Source: Bradyrhizobium sp. CB3481
GTDB taxonomy: Bacteria; Pseudomonadota; Alphaproteobacteria; Rhizobiales; Xanthobacteraceae
DNA length: 64,000 nucleotides
Reading direction: 5' to 3'
NCBI RefSeq assembly: GCF_029714305.1
Contig: NZ_CP121647.1
Coordinates: 6,344,501-6,408,500, forward strand
The notes beneath the pieces were generated by a model. It was not told where the DNA came from. It saw nothing but the letters and a program-made list of their open reading frames with translations, and made no database searches. How positions within the stretch are numbered: the first letter of the stretch is position 1; every line of letters begins with the position of its first letter. The position numbers and the translations under genes are program-made. Shown here one piece after another: positions 34,225 through 43,184 of this stretch.

Positions 34225-35589
34225 CTAACGCTCCCTGAATGCGCGCATCATGCTGTCGTGGATCGGCCTGACGAGGTATTGCAGGAATGTCCGTTCCGCC
34301 GTCTTGATATAGACTTCGGCCGGCATACCCGGCGTCGGACTGAAGTCGGGAATGTTCCTGCTCTCCTCGCTGTTGAGCTTGACGCGCACGATATAGATGT
34401 CAGTAGGCCCGACCTGCTGCGACTTCTTCTCATCTGCAAGCGTGTCTGCGGACAAATAGATGACATCACCGGACAACATCGGCGTGATGCGCTGGTTCAG
34501 CGCCGTGAGCCGCACCATCGCCGTCTGACCGTGCTTGACATTGTCGATATCCTGCGGCCGCAACCTTGCCTCGATGATGAGCTCGTCCTTCAGCGGCAGC
34601 AGCTCCATGATGTTCTTGCCCGCCTCAACCACGCCGCCCTTCGTATGGTAGCGAAGCTTCACCACCACGCCGCTCACCGGCGCCGCGACGCGGACCCGGT
34701 CGAGCACGCCCTTTGCGCTCAGCATCCGCTCTCGTACGTCGGCCAGCTCGCCGCGGACCTCGTGCATCTGCTCCACGGCGGTCTTGATAGCGGTCTTGCG
34801 CACACCATTGATCTGCTCCACCGCTCGGGCGATGCGTTCCTTGGCATCGCCGATGTCGCCGAGGATGCGGCCGACCTCGCCTTCCAGATTGGCCTTCTGC
34901 CGCTGCAGCACCATCAGTTCCGGCTTGCGCACCAGTCCCTGCTGCACGAGCTTGTCCTTGGTTACGATCTCCTCATCGAGCAAGACGATCTGGCGCCGGA
35001 CCGCGTCGAGTTGCACGTGCGATCCCCGGATTCGCTCATCGAGGGCGTTGATGCTCTCCTGGATGCTCTTGATGTCGCTGTTTAGATTGTTGCGGCGCGC
35101 AGCGAACGTCATTTGCTGGCTTTCGACGATTTCCCTCACCTCGGGCGAGCTGTCCATCCATTTGACGACTTCGGCCGGCAACGTGACATCGGACTCCTCC
35201 TTCGTCTCGGCCTGCAGCCTGGCGTCGATTGAGGTCAGGCGAATGCGCCGCAGGAACAGCCGCTGCAACTCCGCACGCGCCGCGGTATCGTCAAGCTCGA
35301 GCAATATCTGCCCGGCTTCCACCTTATCGCCTTCGCGCACGTAGATCTCGCGGATCATTCCGCCTTCGAGATGCTGGATGATCTTGTTCTGTCCGGTCAC
35401 CACAAACACGCCGGAGGCGACCACGGCGCCGGCGATCGGCGCCATGTTGCCCCAGACGCCGAATCCCATCAGCACGACGGCCATAATCAGCGCGCCGGCG
35501 ACGGTCGGCAGCCTGGTCGAGCGCGGCAGCGATTCGTACCACGTGCCTTCTGCTTCGGCGGGGCGGGCTGCAATTTTCCTCTTGGCCAT
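34225..35589 (-). CDS. Type I secretion periplasmic adaptor (HlyD/PrsE family)
   Basis: A 454-residue membrane fusion protein. One transmembrane helix at about residues 28-50 follows a cytoplasmic N-terminus. A lipoyl half-motif ([20 protein letters not shown]) precedes a long coiled coil of roughly 200 residues, then the second lipoyl half ([20 protein letters not shown]) and a C-terminal beta domain ([20 protein letters not shown]). This is the standard HlyD/PrtE layout. It bridges the ABC exporter in the inner membrane to a TolC-like outer-membrane channel, which is not encoded here. It follows the ABC gene by 32 bases. Confidence 0.93.
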   Translation of the reverse strand: MAKRKIAARPAEAEGTWYESLPRSTRLPTVAGALIMAVVLMGFGVWGNMAPIAGAVVASGVFVVTGQNKIIQHLEGGMIREIYVREGDKVEAGQILLELDDTAARAELQRLFLRRIRLTSIDARLQAETKEESDVTLPAEVVKWMDSSPEVREIVESQQMTFAARRNNLNSDIKSIQESINALDERIRGSHVQLDAVRRQIVLLDEEIVTKDKLVQQGLVRKPELMVLQRQKANLEGEVGRILGDIGDAKERIARAVEQINGVRKTAIKTAVEQMHEVRGELADVRERMLSAKGVLDRVRVAAPVSGVVVKLRYHTKGGVVEAGKNIMELLPLKDELIIEARLRPQDIDNVKHGQTAMVRLTALNQRITPMLSGDVIYLSADTLADEKKSQQVGPTDIYIVRVKLNSEESRNIPDFSPTPGMPAEVYIKTAERTFLQYLVRPIHDSMMRAFRER

Positions 35590-35621
35590 CGCTTGACCTC
35601 GTTGCTTTCACATGGCCGCCC

Positions 35622-37832
35622 CTAGTTCAAGGAAGGCGGGGCGCCCCCTGGGCCGGGCGAGATGTTGTTCGGCTTGCGCCCGGTGATCATCGGAAGGATC
35701 TCGTCGCGGGTGCCGAACGCCTGCACCGAGCCCTGATGCATGATCATGATCTTGTCTACGCTCACCAGCAGCGCTGCGCGCTGGGTGATCGTCACCACCG
35801 TGATCTGTTTCTCCTTGGCGCGCAGCAGTGCCTTGGCGAGCGCCCGTTCGCCATTGGCGTCGAGATTGGAGTTCGGCTCGTCCAGCACGATCAAGCGCGG
35901 GTTGCCGAAGAAGGCCCGCGCTAACCCGATCCGCTGTCGCTGGCCTCCCGATAGCGGGCTGCCGTCCATTCCAACGATCGTTTCATAGCCCTGGGCAAAG
36001 CTGGAGATCATCTCGTGCACGTCGGCAGCCTCGGCGGCGTCGAATACATCCTCGTCGCGGGCGTCGTCGCGCATGCGGCCGATATTGGCTTTGATGCTGG
36101 CTGGGAACAGTTGCACGTCCTGCGGCAGATAGCCGACGCTCTCGCCGAACTGGCGTGGATCCCAGTTGCGCAGATCCATCATGTCAAGCCTCACGCTGCC
36201 TGCCGTCGGGATGATGGATCCCACCAGCATCCGCGCCAGCATGGTCTTGCCGGTGCCGGAGTCTCCGACAATCGCAAGCGATTCGCCGGGCTGCAGTTGA
36301 AAGCTGATGCCGTTCAGGATCACTTTCTTGTTCGGCGGCGGCACATAGAGAATACGCTCGACGTTGAGATAGCCGGCAGGACGCGGCAGGCGGAGCCGCT
36401 CCAGGTTGAGCGGTGAATTCAAGAGCAGCCCCTTGACGCGGAGATAGGCCGAACGCGCCTGCACGAAGTTGCGCCAACCCTCGATCGTGCCTTCCAGCGG
36501 CGCTAACGCGCGGCTGGCGACAATCGAGGCCGCGATCACCATGCCGCTGGTCATTTGGCTCTCCAGCGCCAACCATGCGCCCCAGCCCAAAATGGCGATC
36601 TGGGTGCACAGCCGCAGGAACTTGGACAACCCCGTCATCAGGATGTTGCGATCGTGTCCGATCACCTGCGCCTTCAAGGACTCCACGGTCTCGCGGCCCC
36701 ATACCTGGACGCCTTCCGGGATCATGCCCATCGCGTTGATGACCTGGGCATTGCGGGCCATGGATTCCGCCGTGAGATTCGCCCTGGCTCCATAACTGTT
36801 GGCTTGGTTGAACGGCACCGCGGTGACCCGCTGGTTAGCCAACGCCACGAGGACGAGCGCGACGCCGGAGCCCAATACGATGAGCCCGAGATGAGGATGG
36901 ATCAGGAAGACCACCGCGAAGTAGACCGGCGCCACCGGCGTATCGAACATCGTCAATAGTACCGGGCCGGTGATGAAGGCACGCAAGTGCTGAAGGTCGG
37001 CCAGGGTCTGGAATTCGCGGCTGGAGCCGCTCTGCGCTGCCTTCGCGGCAGCACTCAGGACGGGTCCACCCAACCGTGCCTCGGTTTCGACCGCAACCCG
37101 CATCAGGATCAGACGGCGCATCATGTCCATCAGCACATGTGCTCCGATCGCGATGATCACAATGATGGTCAGCATCACCAGCGTGTCCGTGCTGCGGCTG
37201 GTCAGCACGCGGTCGGACATGTTGAAAAGATAAATCGGGATGGCGAGCACCAGCAGATTGACCGCAACCGAGAAGATGCCCACGGTCACCAGATTGCGGC
37301 GGGCATTCGCGAGACCGCCGCCAAGCACGTCTCTGAATTCCTTGTCGCTGAAACGCCGATGCAGTGGCGGCTTGCCACCACCGCCACCTCCCCCGCCGCT
37401 GCCACCCGAGGATCCGCCACCGTCTTTGTCACCATTGCTGCGAAGCGGAGGAGCCGGCGTCGCCTGCTCGATCACGACAGTCGATCCCGGAGGCGTCTTG
37501 GCCTCTGTCTTGGCTTCTGTCTTGGCTTCTGTCTTGGCTTCGACTTTGGCTTCGACTTTGGCTTCTGGCGCCGGCGCCGGCTTGGTCTCGGACTGACCTT
37601 GTTTCCGCGTCGACGGATCGGCCGATGCCGGGCCGATGTTCCGGGGTGCGGCTTTTGCTTCGGCAAAACCGACATTCGCCCCGGCTAGTCTTCCCGGCAG
37701 ATCTTCCGTGCGAGAATGTGTCGGATCGAACCACGGACGAAGCGGAATTATCTTGGCCGAACTCGCCGTTGCTTCGTCAAGCTGAGTCAGGCGCCAGCTC
37801 CCGGCGCCTGCCCGATCATCCCAGCCCCACAT
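35622..37832 (-). CDS. Type I secretion ABC exporter (PrtD/HlyB-type) with a low-complexity N-terminus
   Basis: A 736-residue half-transporter. Residues 1-155 are soluble and low complexity, with tandem EAKVEAKTEAK units and a Gly-rich linker. Then comes a six-helix permease domain (about 175-470) and an ATPase with Walker A GDSGTGKT, signature LSGGQRQ and Walker B RLIVLDEPNSNLD. PrtD-type exporters lack a peptidase domain, and none is seen here. The long repeat-bearing N-terminal extension is unusual for the family. The ATG at 37832 has GGAG nine bases upstream. It lies between the adaptor and the two repeat-rich genes, which are therefore its likely substrates. Confidence 0.93.
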   Translation of the reverse strand: MWGWDDRAGAGSWRLTQLDEATASSAKIIPLRPWFDPTHSRTEDLPGRLAGANVGFAEAKAAPRNIGPASADPSTRKQGQSETKPAPAPEAKVEAKVEAKTEAKTEAKTEAKTPPGSTVVIEQATPAPPLRSNGDKDGGGSSGGSGGGGGGGGKPPLHRRFSDKEFRDVLGGGLANARRNLVTVGIFSVAVNLLVLAIPIYLFNMSDRVLTSRSTDTLVMLTIIVIIAIGAHVLMDMMRRLILMRVAVETEARLGGPVLSAAAKAAQSGSSREFQTLADLQHLRAFITGPVLLTMFDTPVAPVYFAVVFLIHPHLGLIVLGSGVALVLVALANQRVTAVPFNQANSYGARANLTAESMARNAQVINAMGMIPEGVQVWGRETVESLKAQVIGHDRNILMTGLSKFLRLCTQIAILGWGAWLALESQMTSGMVIAASIVASRALAPLEGTIEGWRNFVQARSAYLRVKGLLLNSPLNLERLRLPRPAGYLNVERILYVPPPNKKVILNGISFQLQPGESLAIVGDSGTGKTMLARMLVGSIIPTAGSVRLDMMDLRNWDPRQFGESVGYLPQDVQLFPASIKANIGRMRDDARDEDVFDAAEAADVHEMISSFAQGYETIVGMDGSPLSGGQRQRIGLARAFFGNPRLIVLDEPNSNLDANGERALAKALLRAKEKQITVVTITQRAALLVSVDKIMIMHQGSVQAFGTRDEILPMITGRKPNNISPGPGGAPPSLN

Positions 37833-37879
37833 GTGAATACTCTCCTGCACCTGCAATCAAAAAACAAAAATCCCGTCCG

Positions 37880-39814
37880 CTAATGCAACATGGCCGCCAT
37901 CGGGTCCGCCTGAGCCGCACTGGTAATCGCTGCCGGAGGTGGGGCCGCCGTCTCCTGCGGATGGTCGTCAACGAAGGCAACAAGTTCGGTCACCAGCGTG
38001 TTGGTGTCGCCCTTGAGCGCTTGATCGGCCTCCCCCGGCATCAGGTCGGCCTGGACCAGAATGGAATCAGTGTAGATCTGCCCCGCGACGTAGGTGGCAT
38101 CGGGATTGACGTCGACGATCGCAGCATCGTTGGTGAGCTGGTTGCCGCCTGATGTGACCGATTGCGTCACGACGCCATCGGGATCAAGCGCCATCAGATC
38201 CTGCGCCGGCTGGTTTTGCAGTTGATACATCACATTGACGTCGGACGTGACGTTGGTCTGCCAGACCGCATTAATGTCGTAATAGTCTCCCGTGATGTAG
38301 AGCACCTTGAGGACGCCGCCATTGCCGACCAGGGCGCTGCCCAGCGCGGGATCGATCGACGTCATGCCGGAGGCCAGCAGGCTCTCGATCAGCGCGAGGT
38401 TCGGCGGCAGCGTATCAAAGGTGTCGCCGCCGAAATTTTCAATGGCCGCCTCGTTCAACAGGCTGTTGGAGCCTGAACTCACCGATTGAGACGGATCGGA
38501 GCCGTCGGCCGCCATTACGATCTTGTCGTCGTTCAACAGGATGTTGTTCTGAAAGATCACGTTCATCCCGTGATAGGCGCCCTTGATGATGATCAGGTCG
38601 TATTGAATGCTGCCATCGAGAACCAGCGACAGGTTACCTTGCTCATTATGGCCGCCGACAAGATTGTAGTGGGTGCTGCTGCTGACCTGCGTTGCGACGT
38701 CGTTGTCGGAGAGGTAATTGACCTGAGCCACCGCATGAACGCTGTAGTAGTCGCCGTCCACCACATCGATGCTCCAGTGCGGGCCGGCCACCGTCGCCGC
38801 GAAGCCGGTGTAGATGCTGGGATCCCGGACGAAGTCGGCAATGTTGGTCGCGACATCCTCTCCGCTGCTCACCGATGGCGAGCCGTGCCCGCCCGATACG
38901 CTGATCTGGTCATGGTCGACGATCGTATTGGTCTGGAAGATGGCATTGGTCTTGAAGTAATCGCCCATCACCACCATGGTGCGGACACCTTCGCCAACAT
39001 CGATAATCAGCGCTGCGTTGACGCTGAAGTTGCTGCCCAGCGTTGCCCACTGGCCGATTCCGTCCCCGGTGTCGGGCAGCGTCGGCGGCTCGGCCGGCGG
39101 CGTCGGCTCGGTCGGGCGATCCTGCAACTCGCCATCGACGTAATAGCCGACCGGCACCGAATGCTGATCCGGCGTGCCGCCGCCGTCGGCCCATGCTGCG
39201 TCGTGGGCGGACAGAAAATCCTTCGCGCCGGCATCGTTCTGCGGCATCTGCCAGTTGGCGGGAATCTCCGCATTGGCATTGGCCGCCAGTTGCTCAATGG
39301 TGGCCATCGCGCTGCTGTTGACCTGCATGATCAGGGGTTCTGCGACGGCAAGCGCGTCCGTCGGCAGATTGGTGTCGTCGTCATGCATGAAGTTGTACTG
39401 GTGGACCGTAAGCTGGGTCTGCTGGCCGCCGTCCTGGTACGTCACCCTGACATGATGGTCGGCATGCCCGCCTCCACCGCCGCCGGCCGGCAACGGCAGC
39501 GGAACGTTCAGTTTCGGCAGGGGTGGAAAGAAGTCGGGATCGTGATCCTGTACATCATGGAGCAATTTGAGCGGACGGCCTCGAACCAGGTGTATCGGAT
39601 CGTCCGTGAGCGGTTCCGGAATCGGACCCGCCGCAGTATCCATATCGTCGGGCACGAAGCGATGATCGTAATTCGGTCGCAGCGTCGTGTAGTCGTCCGA
39701 AGAACGGGCCACGAGACCGTCGTCATATTGGACGCGGTCGCGGGCGATGTCCTGGAAGATCTGCAGATATCCTGCGAAGTGGGAAATAATCTCGGTAATG
39801 CTTGCTGACGCCAT
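37880..39814 (-). CDS. Repeat-containing probable type I secreted protein (644 aa)
   Basis: A 644-residue acidic, Asp/Asn-rich protein without a Sec signal. It has four clear copies of a GDYYxxNAxxQxNxxxDxD unit (about residues 284-301, 354-371, 412-429, 509-525: GDYFKTNAIFQTN, GDYYSVHAVAQVN, GAYHGMNVIFQNN, GDYYDINAVWQTN) and interleaved SVSSGxNxxxNxAxI units near 314, 444 and 552. I see no GGxGxDxUx RTX nonapeptides. Its position next to the exporter and the lack of an N-terminal signal suggest C-terminal-signal secretion by that exporter. Function is unknown: an adhesin or extracellular polymer is possible. Confidence 0.8.
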   Translation of the reverse strand: MASASITEIISHFAGYLQIFQDIARDRVQYDDGLVARSSDDYTTLRPNYDHRFVPDDMDTAAGPIPEPLTDDPIHLVRGRPLKLLHDVQDHDPDFFPPLPKLNVPLPLPAGGGGGGHADHHVRVTYQDGGQQTQLTVHQYNFMHDDDTNLPTDALAVAEPLIMQVNSSAMATIEQLAANANAEIPANWQMPQNDAGAKDFLSAHDAAWADGGGTPDQHSVPVGYYVDGELQDRPTEPTPPAEPPTLPDTGDGIGQWATLGSNFSVNAALIIDVGEGVRTMVVMGDYFKTNAIFQTNTIVDHDQISVSGGHGSPSVSSGEDVATNIADFVRDPSIYTGFAATVAGPHWSIDVVDGDYYSVHAVAQVNYLSDNDVATQVSSSTHYNLVGGHNEQGNLSLVLDGSIQYDLIIIKGAYHGMNVIFQNNILLNDDKIVMAADGSDPSQSVSSGSNSLLNEAAIENFGGDTFDTLPPNLALIESLLASGMTSIDPALGSALVGNGGVLKVLYITGDYYDINAVWQTNVTSDVNVMYQLQNQPAQDLMALDPDGVVTQSVTSGGNQLTNDAAIVDVNPDATYVAGQIYTDSILVQADLMPGEADQALKGDTNTLVTELVAFVDDHPQETAAPPPAAITSAAQADPMAAMLH

Positions 39815-39908
39815 TGGAATCCTTCCCCTGTTGCCGTGAACGGTCAGGGTCGCGGACAGCTTGTTGTCGGCAACTGCGGCGACTGAAATAAAATCATTGA
39901 GAAGAAAT

Positions 39909-39936
39909 GACCCGCGCGGCAGAAGCCGCGCGGGTC
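39909..39936 (-). terminator. Intergenic hairpin after the 275-aa repeat gene (terminator or attenuator)
   Basis: GACCCGCGCGGC and GCCGCGCGGGTC form a perfect 12-bp stem with the loop AGAA. On the minus strand it follows the 275-aa gene stop by 10 bases and is trailed by the T-rich ATTTCTTCTC. Partial read-through here would make the repeat protein much more abundant than the downstream exporter. Confidence 0.7.
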
Positions 39937-39946
39937 GAACGCGGAA

Positions 39947-40774
39947 CTAGAGCGTATCGTGGCTATCGGTCAGGTCGTGACCGGCAACCTGCATGGTGAT
40001 GCTGTTGAACTGGATGTTCGCACCCTGGGTGATGTTCTGGTCGAAAGCAGACTGGTTGAGGACTGCATCGGCACTGGAATGAATGCCGGCGCTTGCGCCT
40101 GCCGCATCGCCCATATGCGCGCCGTCGATCTTGGACTCGCCGCCTTCGATCTTGGCATCCATGTCGAACCCGGAGCCCGGATAACACGAGCCGCCGCCGT
40201 TATAGACGGCATAGGAGCTGTTGGTGTCGTTATCGACCAGGTTGTTGACCTGATCGATGTTGAACTGGTTGCCGCCACCGTACAGCGTCTGGTTCACCAC
40301 GTCGGGCATCACGACGGAATCGGACGTGGTGAAATGCGTGAGGTCGATGACCGGGCTGCTCAGGCCGTCGGCCTTCACGTCGAGATCGACCTTCACATCG
40401 ACATCGACGTTGACCTTGTTGTCGACGGTATTCTCGACCTTGTTGTCGATCTTGTTGTCGATATCGTTGTCGACCTTGTTGTCGAGCTTGTTGTCGACGT
40501 CGTTGTCGACCTTGTTGTCGAGCTTATTGTCTACGTCGTTCGAATTCTTGTTCTCGTTCTTATTCTCGTTCTTGTTGTCGTTGTCGTTGTCGTTCTCGCT
40601 CTTCGAATCCAACGACTGAACGGCGAACTGCAGTTGGCCCTGACCTTGGCCCTGACCCTGTCCTTGGCCCTGAAGCTGAGCCTGGAGATTGGCCTGCGCC
40701 TGTAACTGGTCTTGCTTCTGGTCCTGATCCTGGTCCTGATCCTTGGGATCCCACTTGGGCTTTGGCTTACTCAT
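39947..40774 (-). CDS. Q-rich and DNK-repeat probable secreted protein (275 aa)
   Basis: A 275-residue protein of extreme composition. Residues 12-50 are Gln/Asp/Gly rich (QDQDQDQKQDQ, GQGQGQGQGQGQ). Residues 60-80 are Asn/Asp/Lys/Glu rich. Residues 82-117 are three 12-residue copies of DNKLDNKVDNDV, trailing into VDVDVKVDLDV. The last 130 residues are less repetitive, with YGGGNQFNIDQVNN and TQGANIQFNSITMQVAG motifs that echo the NxxxN pattern of the neighbouring 644-aa protein. There is no signal peptide. The ATG at 40774 has AGGAG upstream. It is a likely substrate of the adjacent type I exporter. Confidence 0.8.
   Translation of the reverse strand: MSKPKPKWDPKDQDQDQDQKQDQLQAQANLQAQLQGQGQGQGQGQGQLQFAVQSLDSKSENDNDNDNKNENKNENKNSNDVDNKLDNKVDNDVDNKLDNKVDNDIDNKIDNKVENTVDNKVNVDVDVKVDLDVKADGLSSPVIDLTHFTTSDSVVMPDVVNQTLYGGGNQFNIDQVNNLVDNDTNSSYAVYNGGGSCYPGSGFDMDAKIEGGESKIDGAHMGDAAGASAGIHSSADAVLNQSAFDQNITQGANIQFNSITMQVAGHDLTDSHDTL
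40424..40531 (-). repeat. Coding tandem repeat, 3 units of 36 bases
   Basis: Three consecutive 36-base units encode DNKLDNKVDNDV, DNKLDNKVDNDI and DNKIDNKVENTV within the 275-aa gene. Units 1 and 2 are nearly identical in DNA, which suggests recent duplication by slippage or recombination. Confidence 0.85.
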
Positions 40775-41041
40775 GACATGCTCCTGCGCTTGGAGCATCG
40801 CGGGCGGAACGAGATCGCTGATCTTCTAAGTCTGCGGTCTTCGATACGCGGCGGTGCTCGTTGACGTCGGTTCTTCCGACTGCCGGCACCTCGCGTTATT
40901 GCAGATGCCGGCTCTGACAATTTGCCGACACATCTCCGCCAACAACATCCACGCATTGGATGGATCGCCGTATCTTGCGATATCAACCATCCGGAGAATC
41001 AGAAGCTGCGCGAGTCGAGGTCGTTCGAGACCGTCTGTCGT

Positions 41042-41629
41042 TCAGGCCGCGTCGCGCGGCACGCTCGGCTGCTCTCCGCCGCAGACATGCGCTTCAAGGC
41101 GCGGCAATAGATCCCAGATCTCGCGATTGATCTTCGTCATTTCGCGGGTCGTCTGCAGCATTTCCTGCAGCCGGTTTTCGTCGAGCGCCTTTATGTCACC
41201 GAACTTCAGGCTCGACCTTGTTTCCATCAACCGCATCGACTGGGTGTGGGTGATGGCGCCCTTCGAATCGAAGATGAACATGCAATGATTCAATTCATTG
41301 CGAACCCGGGTGGATTCCGAAAAGCGCTCGATGAGCGCCGCCAGACTCCGGGCAAGCGCCTTGTCGGTTATCTTGATCTTCGCCAACCGCTGGATCAGGT
41401 CGAGCCTCGCCCTGGTCGTGTTCAGCGTAGCGAATACGACAGCGGCCGCAGCTTCATCTGTCCGCAACAGAATCATAAGGACGTAGATGAAGAGACTTTC
41501 GTTGTTCGACCAGCTGCAGATCAGGTTGCCGATCAGGGCGAGAACGAAAGTGCGGCGATCTGCGGAAGCCGGCGCAGCTGCAGCGAGCAGGTCGAAATCC
41601 GGCTTTGGAGGCAACTTGCTGACAAACAT
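41042..41629 (-). CDS. Hypothetical helical protein (195 aa)
   Basis: About 195 residues starting MFVSKLPPKPDFDLL; mostly helical and without a cleavable signal. A hydrophobic segment around residues 26-60 (FVLALIGNLICSWSNNESLF, IYVLMILL) is not long enough to be a clear membrane helix pair. The middle has ARLDLIQRLAKIKITDKAL and RNELNHCMFIFDSKGAI. The ATG at 41629 is preferred over 41650 because GGGAC lies eight bases upstream. It is the most upstream minus-strand gene of the secretion locus and lies next to the divergent LuxR-type regulator, but its family and role are not recognised. Confidence 0.7.
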   Translation of the reverse strand: MFVSKLPPKPDFDLLAAAAPASADRRTFVLALIGNLICSWSNNESLFIYVLMILLRTDEAAAAVVFATLNTTRARLDLIQRLAKIKITDKALARSLAALIERFSESTRVRNELNHCMFIFDSKGAITHTQSMRLMETRSSLKFGDIKALDENRLQEMLQTTREMTKINREIWDLLPRLEAHVCGGEQPSVPRDAA

Positions 41630-41851
41630 CGCATCTGTCCCGATATGCATCCCATGAGGGACATCATCGTAATCCGCATCACAGCCGCAGATGTACGTAT
41701 CGAAAGATATAGGAGCAACGGTTGCGTGACGCCGCTATTCCAATCGGGGGATGTCAAAATGTGGCTGAAAGACGATGCTTTGACGACATCTCGTCACACG
41801 GCGCCTTCTTGGCATCTACTACTATCGAGTGTAAACTTTTTCTGAACAATT

Positions 41852-41863
41852 ATGATGCATCAT
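41852..41863. promoter_or_regulatory. Palindrome upstream of the LuxR-type gene
   Basis: ATGATGCATCAT is a perfect 12-bp palindrome in an AT-rich stretch, and ATGAACTAATTCAT (41862-41875) is a second weaker inverted repeat beside it. They lie 60-85 bases before the regulator start, in the 307-base divergent region of the secretion locus. Nothing else was seen in that region. Confidence 0.35.
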
Positions 41864-41936
41864 GAACTAATTCATATCAACCAGCGCGGTCCAGAAGGAA
41901 ACTATCGATAGCATCGCCAAAAATCGGGGGCGCGTT

Positions 41937-42815
41937 ATGTCAGTCCCACCACAAAAGACCGTTTTTATTGTAGATTCGATGGCATTTCGACGAGCTCGAA
42001 CCGAGAGCTTCTTGAGTTCCTGGGCCAGCAACGAACAGGTCGAGTTGGTTTCGCTCGATCCCGGCGAAGCGCATGCCAGGCTGGTCGATCGCAGCCGGTG
42101 CGATATGCTGATCTATAGCTCCGGGGCGGCCTCTCACCTCGAGCTGTTCGCCGAGATGCAGCTATTCCACACGCTGCGACGGGAAGCCGCGCTAGTCATC
42201 CTCTCCGACGATGAAAATCCTGCGATGGTCATCGCAGCGATCCGTTCGGGAGCCCAAGGCTACTTCAGCAATTCGATGCCCCCCGACCTGGCGTTACAGG
42301 CACTTTCTTTCGTGCTGCACGGCGGCACCTATTTTCCACCTGCCGCGATCATGGCCGGCCGGCCGCTCGGCGGCAGGCCGTCGATCGAGTCCGGATCATC
42401 CGATTTCATTCAGGAGTCGACATCCCCGGAACTTGAGCCGCAAGATCAACCATCAAGGACAGGGCCGGAAGGGGTCGTTTACGAACCGCAAGGTTCCCTT
42501 TTCGACGGAAAGGCCCCTTCTATCCACCACGGCGATCACTCCGATGGCCTTCGACCCGCTCCCGAGTTCACCGAGCGGCAGTACGCCGTTCTCGTCTGCC
42601 TGTGCGAGGGCGATCCCAACAAGGTCATCGGCCGCAAGCTCGGAATGACGGAAACGACGGTGAAGGTCCACGTCCGGGAGATCATGCGCAAGCTGGGCGT
42701 ATCCAACCGCACACAAGTCGCCATTGCCGCCCGCCGCGGCGCTGTCGGCACCGAGGGCATCGCACTCGTTCCCTCCGACGCGCCGATCCTCATCAAGTCA
42801 TCTCTCCCTCAATAG
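41937..42815 (+). CDS. LuxR/NarL-type regulator with a degenerate receiver domain
   Basis: A 292-residue protein. Residues 8-130 have a receiver-like fold (TVFIVDSMAFRRARTESFL; ALVILSDDENPAMVIAAIRSGAQGYF), but the position of the phosphoacceptor Asp reads CDMLIYSSG and the conserved Lys is replaced (YFSNSMP). After a linker of about 75 residues comes a GerE helix-turn-helix (FTERQYAVLVCLCEGDPNKV; TETTVKVHVREIMRKLGVSN). It may therefore be controlled without phosphorylation. It is divergent from the 195-aa gene and the secretion operon, so it is the likely regulator of that locus. Confidence 0.87.
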   Translation: MSVPPQKTVFIVDSMAFRRARTESFLSSWASNEQVELVSLDPGEAHARLVDRSRCDMLIYSSGAASHLELFAEMQLFHTLRREAALVILSDDENPAMVIAAIRSGAQGYFSNSMPPDLALQALSFVLHGGTYFPPAAIMAGRPLGGRPSIESGSSDFIQESTSPELEPQDQPSRTGPEGVVYEPQGSLFDGKAPSIHHGDHSDGLRPAPEFTERQYAVLVCLCEGDPNKVIGRKLGMTETTVKVHVREIMRKLGVSNRTQVAIAARRGAVGTEGIALVPSDAPILIKSSLPQ

Positions 42816-43184
42816 CGATATTTTCGTCGCGGCATTTGCGAAGTGCGCGCAGAAAAGCTTCCCCCGGGTGACGGAGGCTGCTCCGGAGTGGCTCGGACGG
42901 GGGCCTGCGTTCACCGAAGCTCAGTTTGGGGCCGCTCTTCCTGCCGGGTGATCGCATCACCCATTGGGACCCGTGAAGCCGATTGGTGCATGGACGGATA
43001 TCATTGGTATTAATCCTTTTGATGCGGAAATCGACCGTAAAAGGGGCCTCGCCCGCGCTTCACGGAAAAAAGTGTGGCGGAAGACCTTTAATCCCGTATC
43101 GGCGCATCCCCCAGTTCTGCCCTGCCGGACCGACATGGCAGTATGGTTGTCCTGTTTAGCTGACAAGCTTAGCTGACCGACCTC
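42816..43184. other. Non-coding stretch without a supported gene
   Basis: This stretch follows the LuxR-type gene. Open frames in it are short, have no ribosome site and resemble nothing I know; an AT-richer piece around 42990-43090 contrasts with its surroundings. It may be decayed sequence continuous with the thiolase remnant that follows. Confidence 0.4.

Noticed and set aside
40424..40531. Regular short repeats suggesting a CRISPR array
   Set aside because: Units are directly adjacent 36-base copies in frame within a protein gene, with no unique spacers.
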